DNA from: an uncultured Solirubrobacter sp.
GTDB taxonomy: Bacteria; Actinomycetota; Thermoleophilia; Solirubrobacterales; Solirubrobacteraceae
Direction: 5' to 3'
Length of the DNA: 7,187 nucleotides
Assembly (NCBI GenBank): GCA_937871635.1
Contig: CALMNS010000103.1
Span: 1-7,187 of the forward strand
The notes under the pieces: generated by a model
The model's database searches: none
Told to the model about the DNA's origin: nothing
The model's input: only the letters and a program-made list of their open reading frames with translations
Part shown: positions 1-7,187 of the stretch, one piece after another
How positions within the stretch are numbered: position 1 is the stretch's first letter
Layout of the letters: each line of letters opens with the position of its first letter
Position numbers and translations under genes: made by a program

Positions 1-1733
1 GGCGGCCACGGGCGCAGCGCCGTCGCGGGCCACCATCGCCGCGTAGCGCCCGCCCAGGGCGAGCAGCTCGTCGTGGGTGCCGCGCTCGGCGATCTCGCCC
101 GCGTCGACGACGAGGATCTGGTCGGCCTCGCGGACCGTGGAGAGGCGGTGGGCGATCACGACGACGGTGCGGCCTTCGGCGAGGCCCTCGAGCGCCTCCT
201 CGACCGCCCGCTCCGTCTCGACGTCGAGCGCGCTCGTCGCCTCGTCGAGCACGAGGACGGGCGGGTTGCGCAGGATGGTGCGGGCGATGGCGATGCGCTG
301 CTTCTCGCCGCCCGAGAATCGGAAGCCGCGCTCGCCGACCACGGTGTCGTAGCCCTCCGGCAGCCGGTCGACGACCTCGTGCACCCGCGCGGCCCGGGCC
401 GCCGCCTCGATCTCCTCCTCGCTCGCGTCGGGCTTGGCGAAGCGCAGGTTGTCGCGCACCGAGGCGTGGAACAGGTAGGTCTCCTGCGAGACGACCCCGA
501 CCGTGTCGGCGAGGGAGTCGAAGGTCAACTCGCGCACGTCGACGCCGTCGATCGAGACGGTGCCGCGGTCGGCGTCGTAGAGCCGGGCCGCCAGGTAGCC
601 GAGGGTCGTCTTCCCCGAGCCCGTCTCCCCGACGATCGCCGTCCGGGTGCCGGCCGGGGCCTCGAAGGAGACGCCGCGCAGGATCGGCGCCTCGTCGTCA
701 TAGCTGAACCACACGTCGTCGTAGCGCAGGTCGCCGTCGGCCCGCCGCCCCAGGGTGCGGGTGCCGGGCACGATGTCGATCGGCAGGTCGAGGTACTCGA
801 AGACGCGGTCGAACAGGGCGGTGGAGGCCTGCAGCTCGACGCCCACGTTGAGCAGCGACCCGATCGGGAAGAAGAGGCGGGTCTGCAGGGTGGTGAAGGC
901 GACCAGCGTGCCGATCGACACCGCGGTGGGCGAGAGGCCGGCGAAGAGGTAGACGAGCGCCGGCATCACCGCGAAGGACGTCTGCACGGTGGCCATGGAC
1001 CAGCGGCCCGCCATCCGCGAGCGGACCTCGAGGTCGGCGAGGCGCGCCGACTCGCCCGTGAAGCGGTCGGCGAGCTGGGCCGAGCGGCCCATCGTCTTGC
1101 CCAGGAGCACGCCCGAGACGCTCAGCGACTCCTGCACGAGGGAGGAGATGTCGGCCATGGCGCCCTGGCGCACGGTGGTGATCGCCTTGCGCTGCTGGCC
1201 GACCCGCCGGGAGATCCACACGAAGAGCGGGAGCACCGCCAGCGAGAAGACCGCGAGCAGCGGATCGAGCAGGAACATCGCCACGATGGTCGCCGCCACC
1301 GTGGTGACGTTCGAGGCGATCGAGGTCGCGGTGGTGGTCACCACCGCCTGCACGCCGCCGATGTCGTTGGCGATCCGCGACTGCACCTCGCCCGTCCGGG
1401 TGCGGGTGAAGAAGGCGAGCGAGAGCCGCTGCAGGTGGGCGAAGACCTGCGTGCGCAGGTCGTGCATGACCCGCTGGCCGACGACGTTCGACAGGTAGGT
1501 CTGGCCCACGCCGATGGCCCCGGTGGCGACGGCGATGGCGATCATGCCGCCGACCAGCCAGGCCAGGAGCGTCGTGTCGCGCTCCGGGATGGCCTGGTCG
1601 AGGACCTCGCGCAGGAGGAACGGGGAGAGCGCCCCGAGGCCGGCCGAGAAGACGATCAGCGCGAGCACCACGCCCATCCGCCCCCGGTGGGGGCGGAAGA
1701 GCGCGGCGATGCGGCGCAAACGTCCGCGGCCGC

Positions 1734-1737
<4 letters not shown>
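1..1737 (-). CDS. ABC exporter half-transporter, permease fused to ATPase (C-terminus cut by window edge)
   Basis: The reading frame is open from a TTG at 1737 down to base 1, giving 579 residues with no stop, so the gene runs off the window. The N-terminal ~300 residues are a six-helix exporter membrane domain (first hydrophobic segment about residues 21-41, second about 57-79), with an intracellular loop around TGEVQSRIANDI. The ATPase domain has Walker A GETGSGKTT (370-378, Lys376), Q-loop Gln418, signature FSGGEKQR (474-481), Walker B ending Asp498-Glu499 and switch His530, so it looks catalytically competent. One TMD plus one NBD means it works as a homodimer or pairs with another half-transporter. 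The substrate cannot be read from sequence; drug or lipid export is typical of the family. The TTG start overlaps the lon stop as TTGA, has GAAGG 7 bases upstream, and implies co-transcription and coupling with lon. Met21 is an alternative start. Exporters of this type are usually about 580-620 residues, so little should be missing. Confidence 0.93.
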
Positions 1738-4037
<2,300 letters not shown>

Positions 4038-4048
4038 GAAGGGTGTGC

Positions 4049-4068
4049 GTTCACTTTCGCTAGTGACC
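4049..4068. repeat. Short inverted repeat in the lon leader, possible second operator
   Basis: GTTCAC and GTGACC are separated by 8 bases (one mismatch); read another way, TCACT-N6-AGTGA is a perfect 5-base inverted repeat at 4051-4066. It sits between the predicted lon transcription start (about 4076) and the lon ATG. It could be a protein-binding site or a weak hairpin in the leader RNA. The left arm resembles the GTTCGC half-site described for the actinobacterial Clp/Lon activator ClgR, but the right arm does not fit, so no regulator is assigned. Confidence 0.3.
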
Positions 4069-4082
4069 TACGTTGGGTAAGC

Positions 4083-4112
4083 ACTATACACCCTGAAGCG
4101 ACCGGATGTGAG
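4083..4112 (-). promoter_or_regulatory. Predicted lon promoter (sigma-70 type)
   Basis: On the minus strand TATAGT (4088-4083) matches the -10 consensus at five of six bases. CTCACA (4112-4107) matches the -35 consensus at four of six, with an 18-base spacer. This predicts a transcript start near 4076 and a leader of about 39 bases before the lon ATG. It is the only AT-rich -10-like element in this intergenic region. The -35 lies inside the right arm (minus-strand reading) of the HAIR-like operator. Confidence 0.6.
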
Positions 4113-4127
4113 TGGGCCCGACTCAGG
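4107..4127. promoter_or_regulatory. HAIR-like operator, predicted HspR binding site upstream of lon
   Basis: The plus strand reads TGTGAGT-N7-ACTCAGG, containing the perfect inverted repeat TGAGT-N7-ACTCA. The known HAIR element bound by the heat-shock repressor HspR is CTTGAGT-N7-ACTCAAG, so 11 of 14 specified bases and the exact spacing match. HspR is known to control lon as well as the dnaK operon and clpB in Streptomyces. The site overlaps the predicted lon -35 element, the right place for repression. No hspR gene is in the window, so binding is inferred. Confidence 0.65.
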
Positions 4128-4159
4128 TACGGGCGGGCGCGGGTTCCGGACCGCCGGGG

Positions 4160-4933
4160 CTACCGCGGGGCCATCCGCAGCGCCCCGTCGAGCCGGATGA
4201 CCTCGCCGTTGAGCATCGGGTTCTCGACCACGTGCGCCGCGAGGGCGCCGTACTCCTCGGGCAGCCCGAGGCGGGCGGGATGCGGCACGGAGGCGCCGAG
4301 GCTCTCGCGGGCGTCTCCCGGCAGGGCGGCGAGGAGCGGCGTGTCGAACAGGCCGGGCGCGATGGTCATCACGCGGATCCGCCTGCTCGCGAGGTCCCGC
4401 GCGGCGGGCAGGGTCATCGAGGCGACGCCCCCCTTGGAGGCCGCGTAGGCGATCTGGCCGATCTGGCCGTCGGCGTAGGCGATCGAGGAGGTGTTGATGC
4501 AGACGCCGCACTCGCCCCCGGCGTCGGGCTCGTTGCCGACCATCGCCTCCGCCGCGAGGCGCAGGACGTTGAAGGTCCCCACCAGGTTGATGGCGATGAC
4601 CTTCTCGTAGAACTCGAGCTGGTGGGGGCCGTGGCGGTTGCCGGCGACCTTCTCCGCCCAGCCCACCCCCGCGCACGAGACGGAGATCCGCAGCCCGCCC
4701 GGTCCGTCGGCCGCCGCCGCTACCGCCGCCTCGATCGCCGCCGGGTCGGCGACGTCGGCGATCACGAAGCGCGCCCGGTCGTCGCCGAGCTCCTCGGCCA
4801 GCGCCCGTCCGCGCTCCTCGTTGAGGTCGGCGATGGTGACGTCCCCGCCCGCGGCGTGCAGGCGGCGGGCGGTGGCCGCGCCGAGGCCGGAGGCGCCCCC
4901 CGCGATGAGCGCCCGTGCTCCCTCGATGTTCAT
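4160..4933 (-). CDS. Short-chain dehydrogenase, 3-hydroxyacyl-CoA dehydrogenase type 2 (HSD17B10)-like
   Basis: This 257-residue classical SDR probably oxidises a secondary hydroxyl on an acyl-CoA or steroid-like substrate with NAD+ in the cytoplasm. It shows the Gly12-x3-Gly16-x-Gly18 cofactor motif, and Asp36 at the end of the second strand favours NAD(H) over NADP(H). The catalytic set is Asn116, Ser150, Tyr163 and Lys167 (YAASK). The C-terminal part resembles human HSD17B10 closely, with VMTIAPGLF, TPLL and LNGEVIRLDGA in the same order; human HSD17B10 is 261 residues. An oddity is Ser86 where the family usually has Asn in the NCAG motif. The ATG at 4933 begins just before the first strand and overlaps the stop of the upstream reductase as ATGA, implying coupled translation. 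The frame stays open far upstream to about 5911, but that part is the shadow of other genes. Substrate identity is inferred from resemblance only. Confidence 0.92.
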   Translation of the reverse strand: MNIEGARALIAGGASGLGAATARRLHAAGGDVTIADLNEERGRALAEELGDDRARFVIADVADPAAIEAAVAAAADGPGGLRISVSCAGVGWAEKVAGNRHGPHQLEFYEKVIAINLVGTFNVLRLAAEAMVGNEPDAGGECGVCINTSSIAYADGQIGQIAYAASKGGVASMTLPAARDLASRRIRVMTIAPGLFDTPLLAALPGDARESLGASVPHPARLGLPEEYGALAAHVVENPMLNGEVIRLDGALRMAPR

Positions 4934-5637
4934 GCGCGCGACGCTACCGAGTAGCGCAGCAGGAGCTCGTCGGCGTGGCGGAGCACCCACCGCAGCTCGA
5001 GGTCGGCGGGCGGGAAGGCGCCGTCGACGATCCCGGGTGCCCCGGCGTCGCCGCCCAGCCGGGGCCCGAGGGTCAGGAACAGCTCGTCGAGCATCCCCTC
5101 GGCGAGCAGCTCGCGGTTGAGTCGCGGACCGCCCTCGCACAGCAGGACCCCGAATCGCCCGCGCAGGACGCCGAGCGAGCGCGCCGGCAGCAGCGTCACC
5201 GGGGCGGCGACCTCCGGTACCGGGCCCGGCTCGTCGCAGATCACCACCACGGGCTGCGACGCCACGGAGAACAGCTCGGCCTCCCAGGGCAGGTCGAGCC
5301 GCCGGCTCCAGAGCACCGCCGTGGGGTCCTCGGCCATCCCCGCGGCCACCCGGCGCGCGCGGCGCTCGGGCGAGCGGACGAGCCGGCCGTAGGGCTCCGC
5401 GCGCAGGGTGCCCGTCCCGACGAGCACCGCGTCGGCCACCGCCCGCAGCTCGGCGAACATCCGCCGGTCCCCCGCGCCGCCGATCCCGCGCGAGCCCCCC
5501 TCGACCGTGGCCCGCCCGTCGACGGTCGCGACCATGTTGAGCAGGATCAATCCCCGCCCACCCCCGTCGCGGAGCCCGGCGAGGAGCTCGGGCGCCGTGA
5601 CGGGGCCCGGCCGGGGATGCAGGCGCTCGAAGACCAT
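4930..5637 (-). CDS. Stand-alone RibD C-terminal / DHFR-like pyrimidine reductase family protein
   Basis: The 235-residue product matches the RibD C-terminal domain fold, NADPH-dependent reductases related to dihydrofolate reductase. In riboflavin synthesis this domain reduces the ribosylamino-pyrimidinedione intermediate. Family landmarks are NMVATVDGRA (34-43), AVLVGTGTLRAEPYG (70-84) in the cofactor region, and CEGGP (167-171) followed by the conserved LNRELLAEGMLDELFLTL stretch. There is no N-terminal deaminase domain, so it is not a full bifunctional RibD. No riboflavin genes are nearby, so a role in riboflavin synthesis is unproven; it may reduce another pteridine or pyrimidine-like substrate. 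The ATG at 5637 is chosen because the open extension to 5760 would run into the divergent gene and looks unlike the family. No clear Shine-Dalgarno is visible. It is first in a two-gene unit with the downstream SDR (ATGA overlap). Confidence 0.88.
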   Translation of the reverse strand: MVFERLHPRPGPVTAPELLAGLRDGGGRGLILLNMVATVDGRATVEGGSRGIGGAGDRRMFAELRAVADAVLVGTGTLRAEPYGRLVRSPERRARRVAAGMAEDPTAVLWSRRLDLPWEAELFSVASQPVVVICDEPGPVPEVAAPVTLLPARSLGVLRGRFGVLLCEGGPRLNRELLAEGMLDELFLTLGPRLGGDAGAPGIVDGAFPPADLELRWVLRHADELLLRYSVASRA

Positions 5638-5641
5638 GGTG

Positions 5642-5671
5642 CAGACAGCTTGGCCGACGGGCGGGTAGGCT
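5642..5671 (+). promoter_or_regulatory. Predicted promoter for the membrane protein-glpX unit, leaderless
   Basis: TAGGCT at 5666-5671 fits the actinobacterial TANNNT -10 pattern. CAGACA at 5642-5647 matches four of six -35 bases, with an 18-base spacer. Only nine bases separate the -10 from the ATG at 5681, so transcription would begin at or within a few bases of the start codon. No Shine-Dalgarno is present, consistent with leaderless translation. The divergent gene (ATG at 5637) leaves only 43 bases for both promoters. Confidence 0.5.
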
Positions 5672-5680
5672 CGCGCCCCG

Positions 5681-6139
5681 ATGCACCCGGAGAACCTCTC
5701 GAGCTCGGAGATCGTGGCCGCGTCGGGCGGCATCGTGCTCGCGGTGGCCATGTTCCTCACCGCCTACCGGCCGTCGGACAACCCCAACGCGGTCATCGGC
5801 GGAGCCCGCGAGGCGGTCAGCGCCTGGGAGATCCATGACGTCATGCGCTGGCTCCTGCTCCTGGCCGCCGCCGCGCCGCTCATCCTGGTCTACATCATCC
5901 TGCGCGATCACGAGCTCTCCTGGCCGCGCGGCGAGCTCACCGCCGTGATCGGGATGACCGCGATCGGCCTCGTCTTCTACAACGGCATCCTGGACCGGCC
6001 GGGCGAGCCGAGCGGGCAGATCTCGCTCGGGATCGGCTGGTTCCTGATGATGCTCGGCGCGCTGCTGATCTTCGGCGGCGGCGCTCTGCGGTCCGCCGAG
6101 TCCGAGCGCAGGCGCAAGCCGCCAGGGGTCCTCCGATAG
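5681..6139 (+). CDS. Hypothetical four-helix integral membrane protein
   Basis: I do not recognise this 152-residue protein. It has four clear hydrophobic segments (about residues 11-29, 56-74, 87-104 and 113-136) and no cleavable signal peptide. The C-terminus is basic (ESERRRK), and by the positive-inside rule both ends should be cytoplasmic. The loop between helices 1 and 2 (about 30-55) is the longest and contains SAWEIHDVMRW, leading into helix 2. A similar Ala-Trp-x-x-x-Asp lead-in to a hydrophobic helix occurs, as far as I recall, in small uncharacterised actinobacterial membrane proteins. No catalytic motif is visible. Codons end almost entirely in G or C, supporting a real gene. Its TAG stop overlaps the predicted ATA start of glpX, so the two are probably co-transcribed and translationally coupled. 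Confidence 0.85.
   Translation: MHPENLSSSEIVAASGGIVLAVAMFLTAYRPSDNPNAVIGGAREAVSAWEIHDVMRWLLLLAAAAPLILVYIILRDHELSWPRGELTAVIGMTAIGLVFYNGILDRPGEPSGQISLGIGWFLMMLGALLIFGGGALRSAESERRRKPPGVLR
6124..6138 (+). promoter_or_regulatory. Ribosome binding site and ATA start codon of glpX
   Basis: AGGGG at 6124-6128 is followed by a 7-base spacer and ATA at 6136-6138. No in-frame ATG, GTG or TTG exists between the preceding in-frame stop near 5836 and a GTG at 6265, and that GTG lies inside the conserved GlpX sequence. Spacing and strength of the AGGGG fit a real initiation site. The ATA overlaps the upstream TAG stop as ATAG, mirroring the ATGA and TTGA overlaps elsewhere in this window. Confidence 0.6.
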
Positions 6140-7134
6140 CCGGCCCGGGCACCCATCCCGACCGCAACCTCGCGCTCGAGCTCGTCCGCGTCACCGAGGC
6201 GGCCGCGCTCTCCGCCGCCCGCTGGGTCGGGCGCGGGGACAAGCTGGCCGCCGACCAGGCCGCGGTGGACGGCATGCACGCCGTGCTCCACACCGTCTCG
6301 ATGGACGGGCTGGTGGTCATCGGCGAGGGGGAGAAGGACGAGGCGCCCATGCTCCACAACGGCGAGTCGATCGGGGACGGCACGCCGCCCGAGGTCGACA
6401 TCGCCGTCGACCCGCTCGAGGGCACCCGCCTCTGCGCGCTCGGCATGCCGAGCGCCCTGGCCGTCATCGCCCTCTCCGAGCGCGGGACCATGTTCGACCC
6501 GGGGCCCTGCGTCTACATGGAGAAGATGGCGGCGCGGGAGCACCTCGCCGACCTCCTCGACCTCGACCGCCCGCTCGGCGAGACGGTCGGGCTGATCGCC
6601 GAGCGCAAGGGCACCGAGGTCAACGACGTGATGGTCGTGATGCTCGACCGCCCGCGCCACCAGGACGCGATGGACGCCGTCCGCGCGGCGGGCGCCCGCG
6701 TCCGCCTGATCACCGACGGCGACGTCTCGGCGGCGCTGCTCGCCGTCGACGGCTCCAACGCGGTGGACCTGCTGTGGGGGATCGGCGGCACGCCGGAGGG
6801 CGTCATCTCCGCCGCGGCGATCAAGTGCACCGGCGGGGCGCTCGTCGGGCGGCTGTGGCCGCGCGACGACGAGGAGCGGACCGCCGCGGTCGAGGCGGGC
6901 TACGACCTCTCGCGGGTGCTGACCCAGGACGAGCTCGTCCGGGGCGACGACGCGTTCTTCTCGGCCACCGGCGTCACGGACGGCGACGTGCTGCAGGGCG
7001 TGCGCTACGAGGGGACGCGGGGGGCGTCGACCGAGTCGCTCGTCATGCGCTCGCGGTCGGGCACCGTCCGGCGCATCGGCTCCCGGCACGACCGCTCCAA
7101 GCTGCGCGCGCTCACCGGCTACCGGTACGGCTAG
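6136..7134 (+). CDS. glpX: Fructose-1,6-bisphosphatase class II (GlpX), predicted ATA start
   Basis: GlpX hydrolyses fructose 1,6-bisphosphate to fructose 6-phosphate and phosphate in gluconeogenesis, using divalent metal ions, in the cytoplasm. From the ATA at 6136 the product is 332 residues (E. coli GlpX is 336). The N-terminus carries the conserved PDRNLALELVRVTEAAAL (8-25) and GRGDK (32-36). Metal and catalytic positions aligned to E. coli are Asp40 (D33), Glu64 (E57), Asp92 and Glu95 in DPLEGT (D85, E88), Thr97 (T90) and Glu221 in GGTPEG (E213). Other family motifs are GEGEKDEAPML (63-73), LDRPRH (170-175), ITDGDV (192-197) and, near the end, FSATGVTDGD and MRSRSGTVRRI. Starting at the GTG at 6265 would remove 43 conserved residues including Asp40. 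It sits second in a unit with the membrane protein, joined by a 4-base ATAG overlap. Identity is very sure; the start codon is less so. Confidence 0.95.
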   Translation: MAGPGTHPDRNLALELVRVTEAAALSAARWVGRGDKLAADQAAVDGMHAVLHTVSMDGLVVIGEGEKDEAPMLHNGESIGDGTPPEVDIAVDPLEGTRLCALGMPSALAVIALSERGTMFDPGPCVYMEKMAAREHLADLLDLDRPLGETVGLIAERKGTEVNDVMVVMLDRPRHQDAMDAVRAAGARVRLITDGDVSAALLAVDGSNAVDLLWGIGGTPEGVISAAAIKCTGGALVGRLWPRDDEERTAAVEAGYDLSRVLTQDELVRGDDAFFSATGVTDGDVLQGVRYEGTRGASTESLVMRSRSGTVRRIGSRHDRSKLRALTGYRYG

Positions 7135-7154
7135 CGCCGCCTAGCGCCGGCGGC
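7131..7154. repeat. Tandem 9-base repeat and possible hairpin between convergent stops
   Basis: CTAGCGCCG occurs at 7131-7139 and again at 7141-7149. The first copy holds the glpX TAG; the second holds, on the opposite strand, the TAG of the convergent gene. GCCGCC (7136-7141) can pair with GGCGGC (7149-7154) across a 7-base loop, a possible terminator-like hairpin. There is no T-tract on either side, so intrinsic termination is uncertain, and in DNA this GC-rich a 6-base stem can occur by chance. Confidence 0.3.
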
Positions 7155-7187
7155 CGACGACGATCGCGGCCAGGGCCGCGGCCGCCG
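7141..7187 (-). CDS. C-terminal end of an unidentified convergent gene (partial)
   Basis: Reading the minus strand from the window edge, one frame gives AAAALAAIVVGRRR followed by TAG (7143-7141). All 14 sense codons end in G or C, as in the other genes here, and a hydrophobic stretch followed by three arginines is a typical C-terminal membrane anchor with a cytoplasmic tail. It may be a tail-anchored, secreted-and-anchored or multi-span membrane protein; the family cannot be told from 14 residues. The other minus-strand frames lack this pattern. The gene would converge on glpX with only six bases between the stops. Confidence 0.5.
   Translation of the reverse strand, partial: AAAALAAIVVGRRR

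Noticed and set aside
295..318. FSGGE instead of LSGGQ in the ABC signature as a defect
   Set aside because: SGGEKQR variants are common in functional actinobacterial exporters, and all other nucleotide-binding motifs are intact.
5638..5760. Upstream extension of the RibD-C frame to an ATG at 5760
   Set aside because: It would overlap the first 80 bases of the divergent gene and adds sequence unlike the family; the ATG at 5637 fits better.
4934..5911. Upstream extension of the SDR frame to 5911
   Set aside because: The extension overlaps the RibD-C gene and the divergent membrane protein, is Arg/Gly/Ala-rich, and the SDR fold begins right after the ATG at 4933.
6265..6267. GTG at 6265 as the glpX start
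   Set aside because: It would delete the conserved N-terminal 43 residues, including the Asp aligned with E. coli GlpX D33, and it has no suitable Shine-Dalgarno.
6409..6426. DPLEGT instead of DPIDGT in GlpX as a catalytic change
   Set aside because: E. coli GlpX itself has DPIEGT with Glu88 as a metal ligand, so Glu here is normal for class II enzymes.
5977..7089. 370-codon minus-strand open frame opposite glpX
   Set aside because: It is antisense to a clearly conserved enzyme and its translation is Asp/Arg/Ala-rich without motifs.

Overview
The window is very GC-rich, with codon third positions almost always G or C. It carries ordinary chromosomal genes packed tightly with 4-base overlaps. 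A HAIR-like (HspR) operator in front of lon, TANNNT -10 elements, and the style of the GlpX and ABC proteins point to an actinobacterium. A deep-branching group such as Thermoleophilia/Solirubrobacterales is my guess, not something the sequence proves. I see no mobile element, CRISPR array, tRNA or rRNA.

Layout. The minus strand (read right to left) has two transcription units. The first runs from a 43-base divergent gap: a stand-alone RibD C-terminal/DHFR-like reductase (5637-4930), overlapping by ATGA a short-chain dehydrogenase that closely resembles HSD17B10-type 3-hydroxyacyl-CoA dehydrogenases (4933-4160). A 122-base intergenic region follows with a recognisable promoter whose -35 lies inside a HAIR-like inverted repeat. 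It drives the second unit: Lon protease (4037-1734), then, with a TTGA stop/start overlap, an ABC exporter half-transporter (1737 to the window edge; the C-terminus is cut off, probably by only a few residues).

The plus strand starts at the same divergent gap: an unrecognised four-helix membrane protein (5681-6139), apparently leaderless, overlapping by ATAG a class II fructose-1,6-bisphosphatase, GlpX (6136-7134). The conserved GlpX N-terminus can only be reached from a non-canonical ATA start, which has a good Shine-Dalgarno sequence. At the right edge a minus-strand gene ends convergently with glpX; only its last 14 codons are visible (hydrophobic stretch plus Arg-Arg-Arg).

Functionally this is housekeeping: heat-shock-linked proteolysis (lon), export or membrane transport, beta-oxidation-like or steroid-type dehydrogenation, a pteridine/pyrimidine-type reductase, and gluconeogenesis (glpX). 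I did not find a convincing new multi-gene system. The points most worth following up are the ATA start of glpX, the HspR-type operator on lon, the coupling of an ABC exporter to lon, and the uncharacterised membrane protein coupled to glpX.
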